From Mytilus galloprovincialis (Eukaryota > Mollusca > Bivalvia > Mytilida > Mytilidae): DNA of 64,000 bases. Below are positions 22,682 to 32,935 of this stretch, piece after piece. The stretch lies in contig NC_134848.1 of assembly GCF_965363235.1 (NCBI RefSeq), positions 64,484,681 through 64,548,680 on the forward strand. Reading direction: 5' to 3'. Numbering within the stretch: the stretch's first letter is position 1; each line of letters begins with the position of its first letter. The translations under genes were made by a program, and so were the position numbers. Under the pieces are notes generated by a model that did not search any database, was not told the DNA's origin, and saw only the letters and a list, made by a program, of their open reading frames with translations.

Positions 22682-24262
22682 GTTAGATTAAAATTGACAC
22701 TCCGTAAATTTTATGGACACCATCACGATTTGGTGGATCCATACGATGTTTCGTTGACCAAACTAGCTAAGGACATTTTTACCACATGGTAGATTGTGTT
22801 TTGTCATAATGTCGTCTAATCTTTTAATTACCAAACGTGACTTATTCCCGATTGTGACTGTTTTGCCGAGTGTGAACTCGCATTACTATAAGACGTGGTA
22901 CGGTACTTATCCATCCCAAATTCATGTATTTAGTTTAAATGTTTAATGTTATATTTGTAATTCTCACCGGATTTTGTCAAATGTGTTGACGTCTTTTCTA
23001 TTATATTTATGTGTTATGGTAAAGAAAATTAATCACCGCCTTCATTTATCAGATTTGATTTCGTTCAAAGTAATCAGTACGATATTTTACGTTTGAAGTT
23101 AGATTCATAACAAACCTGACATAGTTTTATAATATAGTTAATTGCTACCTCAGTTTTATATTAATAAGAATTAAAATGTGCTTTGTTATTAAATGCAATA
23201 TCAGTATTTAGTTCAAATATATAATCTTAAATTAATCCTAATTCTATCTTATTCATTCTTATGTGACGTCATTTTTCATTTTTTGATGCTCTGTTTTACT
23301 AATTCAAATGACGTCATTTTTTCGTCATTTTTCAGTTTCAAATAGGACGTCACTTGGCGTAGAGGTTTAAACGTATTCGGATGTGTCTACTTTTGTGTTT
23401 CAAATGTCTGGTTTTGTAAATGTATTTCAGTTGTTTCCTGTAATTAGTTAATACTTCAGCTTTATCATGTACATCTTTTGAATATTCATTTTATTAAATT
23501 TACTGTTTGCAAAAGTATAAATTACTCTGAATTATAGGGATTTTCTGGTAACTTAACAGAAAACCCTTGCTGTTTTTGGCACAACCTTTTTGATCTTTTG
23601 GTCCTCGATGCTGTTCAACTTTGTACTCGTTTCGGCTTTCAAACTTTTGTATCTGTGCGTCACACATAGGTCTTGTGTGGACAAAATACACTTCTGGCGT
23701 ATTAAAATTTTGAACTTGTTGCCTTTTGTTGGCTGTTGTTCGTGTGATTCTTTGTCAATTGTGTTCTCCAATTTATTTATATTGTAGTCCTGTGTTGTCA
23801 TTTTGATGTTATATTTCACATGGCCATAAAAGTGCGAGGTTTGGCATGCCACAAAACCAGGTTCAACCCACCATTTTTTCCTTTAAAAATGCCCTGTACC
23901 AAGTCAGGAATATGGTCATTGTTATATTATAGTTCGTTTCTGTGTGTATTACATTATAACGTTGTGTCGTTTGTTTTCTCTTATTTTTGAGTGTAAATTC
24001 ACATTGCGATAAGACGTGTCACGGTACTTGTCTATCCCAAATTCATGTATTTGGTTTTGATGTTGTATATATATGTTATATTTGTTATTCTCGTGGGATT
24101 TTGTCTATATGTGTTACATTTTAGTGTTATGTCGTTGTTCTCCTCTTATATTTAATGCGTTTCCCTCGGTTTTAGTTTGTTATCCCGATTTTGTTTTTTG
24201 TCCATGGATTTATGAGTTTTGAACAGCGGTATACTACTGTTGCCTTTATTTAGTGTTGTCTT
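22682..24262 (+). repeat. Large composite repeat unit, copy A (undisrupted)
   Basis: A 1.6-kb unit whose parts recur in the same order at 28490-29561 and 35862-36745 (copy B). It starts at AAAATTGACACTCCGT, includes ACCAAACTAGCTAAGGAC and GCAATATCAGTATTTAG, and ends with the R1 tail GTATACTACTGTTGCC. It contains the intact site GAGGTTTAAACG at 23364-23375, where copy B is split by the piggyBac element. Non-coding. Confidence 0.85.
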
Positions 24263-24877
24263 ATTGTGACGTCATGCATCTAAATGTAAACGTCTTTGTC
24301 ACCCCAACATTTAATCGTTCATTTGTACAGACGTCTTTTTTCCACTTCATACACACTTCAAGACCCAGAATCTCTCATTTGTAAAAAGATAAAAAAATAA
24401 TCATTAAAACATATAACAAGAGATGTGGAAGAATTTTAGGAATTTTCACTGGCATTGGTGAAAACAAGCAAATTCGTTTAAACTCAAGAAAAAAAAGGGT
24501 TAGAAAATGCAAGAAATGCTCCGGTCGGCTGACATTTTTATATAGGATTTAGGGTGTATTAATTAATATATTCCGCCTACATTATTATTATTTAGATCTG
24601 TACAGTCAATATCCTGTCTTATACAACAAGGCATATATATCTGAGCAATCAGTATTAACATTTTCTCAATACTCAATAGGATGAAATCAATGTACAAGTT
24701 AAACAATCATCAGTGTGAGATGCAAGGCCGAAGAACGACGGCGGCATGTCATTATTGTATACTCTATTGGCCCTATAGAGAGTCTAAATTGAAAACTACG
24801 TTCAAACCTATAAACCTATGATTGCGTTGGATAAAAACCCGCCTTTTTATACGCGTGCATGTACAACAAAGAAGTAG

Positions 24878-25090
24878 GGTCCAGTAAGACCCCTTTTAGG
24901 CCCCTAAATATAACAGTTTTACATAATTGTTAAAATGTAAACTTTAAGTTATTATTGGACAGTATAATGCTTCTGCTACATAAATATGGGCTGTTTTTGA
25001 CAATACAACGCACATATATCGGATACTAGCGCCATCAAGTCATGCTAAATTACTGAAATCTTCACAATTCTAGCATTTTAGTTACAAAAA
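24878..25090 (-). repeat. Reverse copy of the 7011-7235 repeat
   Basis: Reads GTCCAGTAAGACCCCTTTT, then CTGCTACATAAATATGGGC and GAAATCTTCACAATTCT. It is the inverse order of 7011-7235. The flanking 24270-24870 and 25091-25500 show no gene. Confidence 0.8.
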
Positions 25091-25504
25091 ATTCCGTACA
25101 AACAACGGTATATTGCTGGCTCATCTTTATGTTCCACCAAAGAATTGTCCATTAGATTGACTAAAATTCTGTCCGCAGTGAAAGAGTCTTCAGAAATACT
25201 GTGAAACTGTTTACTCGCGTAGTGGTATTTACCATATGTGGATTCTAAAAAATTCTAAAGAACTTCTAATTTTAAATCTAGGTCTATTTCTTAAATGAGT
25301 TCTATCAAAACTTTTGGTTTTTTAAACCCTGCATACCACCATTCCCCATTTGAAATTGAAAAATCATCCACAATGCTTTCAACATATAAATGGTAGCATA
25401 CGCTATAAATTTATTACTTTGGGATTTCATAAGGCATATTTCGTTATTAGTTACAAACAAAAAGGTAAAACATTAAAACATGCTACACAGAAGAACGAGT
25501 GGTA

Positions 25505-26345
25505 AGTATGCTGGGGTTTCCTATCGACAACATATTTGCTGAGTTTGGAAGTAAACTTTTCCAACAAACTGTCGGCATTCCTATGGGAACAAACAGTGCG
25601 CCTCTTCTGGCCGACCTCTTCTTATGTTTTATATGAATGGGAGTTCCTCCAGACACTTGTCAAATACAAGACAATCAAAGAAGCCAGATTATTTAATTTC
25701 ACTTTCAGATATATTAAAGTTGTTCTTTCTATAAACAATCCGAACTTTTCTGATTGGGTTCTATTAAATAAACTCATCATATATACCAGCACTAAATTTT
25801 GTATATACGCCAGACACGCGTTTCGTCTACAAAAGACTCATCAGTGACGCTCGAATCTAAAAAAGTTTAAAGGGCCAAATAAAATACGAAGTTGATCATT
25901 GAGGACCAAAATTCCTAAAAGTTTTGACAAAAACAGCTAAGGTAATCTATGCCTTAATATATCCCCCGAAATAAAAATTAAAGAAACAACAGACACTGCT
26001 TCCTTCGTTTCATTTTTAGACTTATATCTCGGATTTGACTTACACAGTCATCTCAGTACCAGAATCTATGACAAACGAGACGATTTCAATTTTAAAATAA
26101 AATAATAATTCCCCCAACTTAGTAGCAATAAACCAACTTCATCTTCATATGGGATATATATTCCCCAACTTATTCGATATTCAAGAGCTTGCAGGTCATA
26201 CTCAGGCTTTGTAAAACGTCAGCAGTGTCTTGAGTAGAAAGTTGATGAACCAGGAGTATGTCAAAGAACGTATCTTCCTTTTTTTCTAAACATGTTTATC
26301 GGAAGGTACCAAGACCGTGTTGATAAATATTCCGTATCAACTTCA
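25505..26345 (+). pseudogene. Degenerate reverse transcriptase (Penelope-like or related retroelement)
   Basis: A frame from 25508 encodes FPIDNIFAEFGSKLFQQ, then VGIPMGTNSAPLLADLF, a reverse-transcriptase palm motif. A shifted frame continues YEWEFLQTLVKYK and FTFRYIKVVLSINNP, where the usual catalytic YIDDVL has become YIKVVL, so the active-site aspartates are lost. After a nested R3 repeat (25763-25954) it resumes as YPPEIKIKETTDTAS, SFLDLYLGFD and IYDKRDDFNFKI, then breaks down with stops past 26090. I recognise this as a retroelement family common in molluscs and fish. Penelope-like is my best guess. Confidence 0.65.
25763..25954 (-). mobile_element. R3 repeat unit nested in the reverse transcriptase, TTAA flanks
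   Basis: Between TTCTATTAA and GCCTTAATATATCCC lies a unit starting ATAAACTCATCATATATACC, with CACGCGTTTCGTCTAC and GACTCATCAGTGACGC, ending GGTAATCTATGCC. Removing it together with one TTAA restores an uninterrupted frame (V-L-L-I-Y-P-P-E). The unit therefore behaves as a roughly 185-bp mobile element with a TTAA duplication. Confidence 0.7.
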
Positions 26346-26884
26346 CAAGTAATACACGATGTACAGATTCTGCCTACTGATGTTGTTTATCATCTTAACA
26401 ACGTGTTTTATTGTTCTTTCATTTGTATTTGTTCTATTATTAATATTATTTTTTCTGTTTGATTGGTTTACGTAATATTTGACGTTGTTTGGTACTTATA
26501 CATCCCGTCAATGTGTTTGTATTTTCTTTCATTTTATGGTGGTGGGTTTTGTGTATGCAACTTTTTGTATTTCTTTGGTCCTTATAACGTGACTCTGTAC
26601 TTTATAAGATCCCGTCAGTATGATATTGTTCTAGTTCATGTCATTATGATATATTTCTATTATGAATTACAAAATGCGTTGAACCAAAAACGTCAAAATC
26701 ATTCAATCCCGTAGTGAAAATAGCTATTTTTGGACTATTTTAAATCGGTCTATTTCTGAATTTTATTTTCACACACTTTTTATTTATATTTTGTATGCTA
26801 AAATTGCCTATGTGAAATTTTAATAAAATTGTTTGTATGTACATATGAATTTTTCTGTCGGCAACGCAAATCAATACATTTGTG
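26341..26884. other. No gene seen
   Basis: Low-complexity, thymine-rich sequence. The right end carries the R2-like block TCGGTCTATTTCTGAATTTT, also seen near 30839 and 31100. No coding region is supported. Confidence 0.5.
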
Positions 26885-27440
26885 TGTAGATAGATGTTTT
26901 TGTGTTCTGTTAAATTGTTCCTTTTAAAACTGTTACACGATGATGACTGATGTTCCCACATTTTGACTATTTCATGTATTGTGTCTGTTTGGTTAATGCA
27001 TCATTGTAGATATAACGGAATTTGATGAGACTGTCATCAAAGTGAGAGGGTTATCGCTTTAGAACCAGATTTAATCCACCATTTTCTACATTTGAAAATG
27101 CCGGTACCATGTCGGGAATATGACAGTTCTTGTCCATTCGTTTTTGATGCGTTTTGTATTTTAATTTTGCCATGTCATTATGGACTTTCCGAATTGATTG
27201 TCCTCTAAGTTCAGTATTTTTGTGATTTTACTTTTTATTTGAGTATAATTTTTGAAGGTGTTTTCTTTATAAAATATAATGATGCCTTCACCCGAATTAG
27301 TATGATATTAAATCAATTGAATATGACAGTTCTTGTCCATTCGTTTTTGATGCGTTTTGTTTTTCGATTTTGCCATGTGATTGTGGACTTTCCGGGTTGA
27401 TTTTCCTCTGAGTTCAGTATTTTTGTGATTTTACTTGTTA
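26885..27440 (+). repeat. R2 repeat with duplicated tail
   Basis: 26885-27235 is colinear with 5385-5725. The last 130 bp (CAGTTCTTGTCCATTCG to TTTTTGTGATTTTACTT) are repeated at 27326-27440. Confidence 0.8.
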
Positions 27441-27514
27441 CATAAATATATATGAAGTATGACAACACATCAAATCAAGGTTAAATGAATAAAATTACCA
27501 AAATTCAAAGCATA

Positions 27515-27682
27515 ATACACCTTATCGCTAATCTCGGCTGACCCGGCCGCTTGAACTTGGTGCATACAACAATCACTTTACCATTGTGGCGTTAGATATT
27601 TTTTATTATGACGTCAAAAATTTTATTGGAACCTGTGTGAGATATCCAGTGTTAATGACGGACAAATAGCGATAAGGTGTAT
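27515..27682 (-). mobile_element. MITE-like element, copy 2
   Basis: Ends ATACACCTTATCGCTA and TAGCGATAAGGTGTAT are inverted, 15-16 bp. The interior is the inverse of the 22403-22555 copy (GGCTGACCCGG, CGCTTGAACTTGG, TGACGTC). Confidence 0.75.
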
Positions 27683-28085
27683 TGTATGTAACCGCATATA
27701 TGTTTTGTATTATCAATATTTTTTGTGTTAAGTAATCAAATAATGGTTTTCATAACTTTTTCAGGGCACAGATCTTATGAATTAATATTCAGTTTAATAA
27801 ATAGTTGTTTTCTATAATTTTAATTTTTTTTTAAACAAAATATTTTTCATCTTCTATGACTGCAGTTCGAGCATATGTTGTTACCTCTCTTAATTTATGG
27901 TCTGAAATATCTACCCTTTTCAATCAAAAGAGGGTGGGAGCTAATTTTGTGAGATTCATGGAGCATTTATTCGATTTGGCAAATATTCATATATTTTGTC
28001 GTCTGACAGATGTATATAATTTCTATTGAATTTAAATTTCAATGAACACAGAATAATTAAGTCATTATTGCTAGTGGAGATTTAA
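27683..28085. other. No feature recognised
   Basis: AT-rich spacer between two repeats, without open frames or repeats matched elsewhere in the window. Confidence 0.5.
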
Positions 28086-28230
28086 TTCCCCGAGGGTATC
28101 ACAAGCCCAGTAGTCGGCACTTTTTGTGCTGACATGAATTGTCATTGATATGGTTATATATAGGTTTATATATAAACCTACTGTTTACAAAGTTTTGAAT
28201 TTTTTTGAAATACTAAGGCTTTTCTACCTT
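28086..28230 (+). repeat. Second copy of the 10640-10860 repeat
   Basis: CCCGAGGGTATCACAAGCCC, then GTGCTGACATGAATTGTCA and ACTGTTTACAAAG, colinear with 10660-10790. Confidence 0.65.
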
Positions 28231-28984
28231 CATACCTTGATCTTTTCCTCAATATTGACGTAGATGAACGACTTCACACGAAAATCTATGATAAACGGGA
28301 CGATTTCAACTTCCCAATTATCAATTTCCTATTTCTCAGCAGTAACATACCCTCTGCCCCTTCGTATGGTGTTTACATTACATATCACAATTGATATGTT
28401 ATTCATGTGCTTGTTCACACTATACGGACTTCATATACAGGAGTGTGCTTCTTACGCAGAAACTGCTCCAACAAAGTTATGAGGAGGACAGATAAAATTG
28501 ACACTCCGTGAATTTTATGGACACCATCACGAATTGATGGATCCATACGATGCGTCTTTAACCAAACTAGCTAAGGACATTTTTACCACATGGTAGATTG
28601 TGGTTTGTCATTATGTCGTCTTATCTTTTAATTACCAATTGGACATATTCCCGATTGTGACTGTTTTGCTGAATGTGAATTCGCATTACTATAAGACGTG
28701 TTACGGTACTTGTCTATCCCAAATTCATGTATTTAGTTTAAATGTTTAATGTTATATTTGTAATTCTCATCGGATTCTGTCAAATGTGTTGACGTCTTTT
28801 TTGTTATATTTATGTGTTATGGAAAGAAAAAAATAATCACCGCCTTCATTTATTTGATATAATTTTGTTCAACGAAATCTGTACGATAATTTACATTTGA
28901 AGTTGGATTCATAACAAACTGGAGATATATATATATATAATGTGGAAAGGTAACACATGCCTACCGAAAGCTCTTTTTATGAGA

Positions 28985-29100
28985 GCCCAGGTGGTCGTGT
29001 GGTCTAGCGGGACGGCTGCAGTGCAGGCGATTTGGTGTCACGATATCACAGTAGCATGGGTTCGAATCCCGGCGAGGGAAGAACCAAAAATTTGCGAAAG
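28985..29100 (+). mobile_element. tRNA-derived SINE-like element
   Basis: Contains an A-box-like TGGTCTAGCGGG and a perfect B box GGTTCGAATCC followed by CGGC, about 60 bases apart, as in a tRNA-type RNA polymerase III promoter. No clean cloverleaf or mature tRNA is seen, so this is tRNA-derived and not a working tRNA gene. It lies inside composite unit B and is absent from unit A. Confidence 0.6.
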
Positions 29101-29330
29101 CAAATTTACAGATCTAACATTGTTGGGTTGATGTTTAGACGAGTTGTATATATAATATATATATATATATTATAGTTAATTAGTACGTCTGAGTCAGTGA
29201 CAACTCTACAACAGATTGATCCATAGGATCGCCATCAATGATGGTGATACATGGATGTGTAAATAATGTATCTACTCGTCTAAACATCAACCCAACAATG
29301 TTAGATCTGTAAATTTGCTTTTGCAAATTT
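29095..29330. repeat. Inverted repeat flanking an (AT)n core
   Basis: GATCTAACATTGTTGGGTTG at 29112 is inverted as CAACCCAACAATGTTAGATC at 29289. The arms extend to about 45 bp (GCAAATTTAC... and ...GTAAATTTGC). The centre has a TATATA run and about 100 bp of unrelated sequence. Confidence 0.8.
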
Positions 29331-30766
29331 GCTATTATTAAGTATTGCAATATGCATTGTGTTTAAATGTAATATCAGTATTTAGTTCTAATATAATCTT
29401 AAATCAATCCTAATTCTATCTTACTTTTGAATTATAGTTTTTTATATGTGACGTAATTTTTGTGCTGTTTCAGAAATTTCATAAATTCAAATGCGACGTA
29501 ATTTGTGTGCCTTTTCGCCATCGTATGTGACGTCATTTTTCAGAATTTATTGCGTTGAGGCCTAGACTCCTTTCTGCCATACGGCCGATTTGGCCGATGC
29601 AGAAACAGTATCTTTAACTGCCAAGGATCGGCCCAAAGCCGATATTTTTTTCTGCTGTGACGTTGTTACTTGACGTCATAGAGAAGTAGCAGTGCCCCGC
29701 GAAGCCAACGTTGAAGAAAATCCGTTGTTGTTCAGAGTTCTGCTACCAGGCTCATGAAACTATCCTTTGATGAAGGATGGAGTCACCTCTTTCAATTTAT
29801 TTTTACACAGAAGTTATTGTCATTTAATTACATTAACATAATACTTTCTATTGGTTTTTTTAAATGAACGGATATGTTTAAAAGTCGTCCCAGTTCCAAT
29901 ATGTTTTATAATTGTATAAATGCATCTTTGCCATATTCTATGTATAATATAGCAATTAAACAAAACTTTGTTTTGTTGATGGGCAATACACTTTAATATT
30001 AAATAGAAGATGTGTATAATTGCCAATGAAACAAATCCACAAAAGAGACCAAAATAACACAGAATTTAGTTACACTTTTTTATCAATACCTTTTAACTGT
30101 ATACTAGTATATCCCTCTAAACTCTTTAGAAAATTGTCATCGACTGTTTCTATGAGTATAAGCACGGAAACAAAGACAAAGTCGTAAGGACAAGGGGTCA
30201 TCGGTAACACTAAATGCCGCATCCGGTGGGTGGTGGCATCAACAGAAACAATCAATTAACGATTCCGTTGTTTCGAGTACATGTACCAACGTAACATTAA
30301 TTTCTGATACTGTATACCGTTCCTTTGGGTACCGAATATATTCTTTTGCGTGTCTACTGAACATTACGAGCTAAAAAGGGGTATATCACTCTTACACACA
30401 GCCCAAAAAGAGCGCCGATTTGAAAAATGAACCCTTGATTGGCAAACATCGGCTTCGACTGATGTGCAGCATCAATGACGTAATATGTGACGTCATAGAC
30501 TTTGAGCAGCGCTAAAAGAAACATGGCTGCAATTGAACCAAATCCGTGGTTCCGGGTTCTCCCACCAGAGCCAATGAATGATCCACCATTTAATGGAGCA
30601 CTCACTGGACCCATTAATATGCCGCCCAGAGATGCCGCGCCAATAGCTTACTTTTATTTGCTGTTTTCAATTGATCTCATCAAAGAGTTTGTCAAACAAA
30701 CTAACAGGTTAGTGAAATAATTTTTTCGGAGTTAACTTTTTTTACAAGGCTTCACTTTTACTGTCC

Positions 30767-31154
30767 TGTTAAATTGTTCCTTTTAAAAGTTTTGGATTCT
30801 CATAAATTCTATGTATAACTTTTGGACTAGTTTGAATCTCGGTCTATTTCTGTAATTTATTCTTACATACTTTTGATTTTTTAACCCTGTATGCGTACAT
30901 TGCCTATGTAAAATTTAAAATTGTTTGTGTGCACATTGAACGACAAATGTTTGTGACGTATATAATTTTTCTGACGTCAGACACTCAAATCAATCCATGT
31001 GTTCGTAGATAGTTGATGTTTTTGTGTCCTGTTAAATTGTTCCTTTTTAAAGTTTTGGATTCTCATAAATTCTATGTATAACTTTTGGACTAGTTTGAAT
31101 CTCGGTCTATTTCTGTAATTTATTCTTACATACTTTTGATTTTTTAACCCTGTA
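30767..31154 (+). repeat. Tandemly repeated R2-related block in the piggyBac intron
   Basis: CCTGTTAAATTGTTCC through GATTTTTTAACCCTGTA occurs twice (30767-30890 and 31026-31153). The segment after it, TGCGTACATTGCCTATGT, follows directly in the first copy. In the second copy it appears only after the Helitron, at 31927. Confidence 0.8.
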
Positions 31155-31926
31155 CTAGAACACACCCGTGATATCGCGGGTCTGTAGCTGAATTAAAGAA
31201 TATAACTATGCGTAAGCCTTATTTTAGTATTGGTATTGTCATCTGATAAAGTCATGCCGATTATAAGATGCACAGTTTTCTCTGCTTTCAACATCTTTCT
31301 GTTTGAACCCGTCGACCTGGAACTTATCAATTATTGGTATTATTAATTTTATTTGGAAAACAAAAGTCCCTGGAAAGGAGTATTTTTTTAATCAACAGCA
31401 TTGTTCTTAATGAGTTATAATTAAAGTTGAATTCTTTGATTCGCTGTTTAACGTCATTCCGGCTTACAAATTGAAAACTGTACATGCTGTACCTATACGC
31501 CTTATTTTAAGTCCAGAATTATATTATTCGTATTGTCATCTTAAAAAGTCATACTGATTAAAATACTACAATCGGGAACAATGTGACAATGATTGAATTT
31601 AGTAGTGACAACCCTGTGATTACGACCCGTGTATATAGCAAAATCCTAAATACAGCGTTTGGTGGTGCGCCTGTCAGATGCGGAACGTACAGATAAGGTA
31701 ATAGGTAACAGGTGAATATACTATTGGTATCGGTATCGGATTCGACCCGGAACTTCTTAATTATTGGAAATATTAATTATGTTGGAAACAAAGGGGTCTG
31801 GAGTGGTGTAATTTTTAATCAACAGCATTGTACTATATTAGTTAGATATAAAGTTGAATTCTTTGATTCATCGTTTTTACGTGATGACGGCTGATAAATT
31901 GGACCTCGTAATTTTAGTATTATAGA
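31155..31926 (-). mobile_element. Non-autonomous Helitron, 772 bp
   Basis: On the minus strand the element starts TCTATAATACTAAAATT and ends with the hairpin CCCGCGATATCACGGG followed by TGTGTTCTAG. It sits between A (31154) and T (31927). The tandem sister copy at 30885-30900 shows the uninterrupted CCCTGTATGCGTAC, so insertion was exactly between A and T. 5'-TC, 3' hairpin plus CTAG and A-T insertion are the defining Helitron traits. An internal partial duplication repeats TTGAATTCTTTGATTC at 31421 and 31855. No protein is encoded. Confidence 0.88.
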
Positions 31927-32039
31927 TGCGTACATTGCCTATGTAAATTTTAAAACTGTTTGTATGCACATTGAACGACAAATGTATGTGACGTATATAA
32001 TTTTTCTGACGTCAGACACTCAAATCAATCCATGTGTTC

Positions 32040-32392
32040 GTAGATAGTAGATGTTTTTGTGTCCTGTTAAATTGTTCCTTTTAAAATTGTTATACGATGA
32101 TGACTGATGTACCCATATTTTGACTATTTTATTAATTGTGACTGTTTATTTAACGCATCATGTAAATGTAGCGGAATTTGATGAGACTGTTATTAAAGTG
32201 AGAGGGTTAGCACTATAGAACCAGGTTTAATCCACCATTTTCTACATTTGAAAATGCCTGTACCAAGTCAGGAATATGACAGTTCTTGTCCATTCGTTTT
32301 TGATGCGTTTTGTTTTTTGATTTTGCCATGTGCTTATGGACTTTCCAAATTGATTTTCCTCTGAGTTCAGTATTTTTGTGATTTTACTTTTT
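32040..32392 (+). repeat. R2 repeat, third copy
   Basis: Colinear with 5385-5725: GATGATGACTGATGTACCC, GAGACTGTTATTAAAGTG, CCAGGTTTAATCCACC, CAGTATTTTTGTGATT. Confidence 0.8.
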
Positions 32393-32704
32393 TTTTCATA
32401 GCTATATTACATTTTTTTTATTATCATTAAATAGAACTTCCGCGACACTGAAATGTTATATTAATGACACAGTCAATAACATATTCAACATAGTCATATA
32501 AATTAAGACTATGTGATTACAATTTGTTGCATTTATGACATTGTGTCTTTCTAAAACATAATGTTGAAAATTTTATAAATCAACAGTATGTGATTACAAT
32601 TTGTTTCATTTATGACATTTTGTCTTTATAAAATATGATGTTGAAAATTGTGAACACCTATTTCTCCGTGAAAATAAAAATAAATGGGTGTTTGTCCTAC
32701 TGAT

Positions 32705-32935
32705 ATGTTATGAACAGCGGTATACTACTGTTGCCTTTATTTATGTGTGGACCAATCCAAAAAATAAAAAAGACAGCCCAACATAGATATAGGAAGATGT
32801 GGTATAAGTGCCAATGAGACAACTCTCCATCCAAATAACAATGTATAAAAGTAAACCTTTATAGGTCATGGTACGGCCTTCAACAGGGAGCATTGACGCA
32901 CACTGAACAACAAGCTATAAAGGGCCCCAAAATTA
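32705..32935. repeat. R1 tail followed by reverse R4 repeat
   Basis: An R1 end (GGTATACTACTGTTGCC) at 32719 is followed at 32793-32935 by reverse R4 (GATGTGGTATAAGTGCCAA, GACAACTCTCCATCC, GGTACGGCCTTCAACA). Both lie in the piggyBac intron. Confidence 0.7.

Larger units (their letters stand above)
28490..29561 (+). repeat. Large composite repeat unit, copy B, left half
   Basis: Colinear with 22682-23368 of copy A, except for an insertion of a tRNA-like SINE and its inverted flank at about 28925-29335 that copy A lacks. It ends at the junction GAGGCCTAG with the piggyBac element. The right half resumes at 35862. Confidence 0.85.

Noticed and set aside
29020..29090. Functional tRNA gene in the SINE
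   Set aside because: Boxes A and B are present but the stems do not fold into a cloverleaf of normal length.
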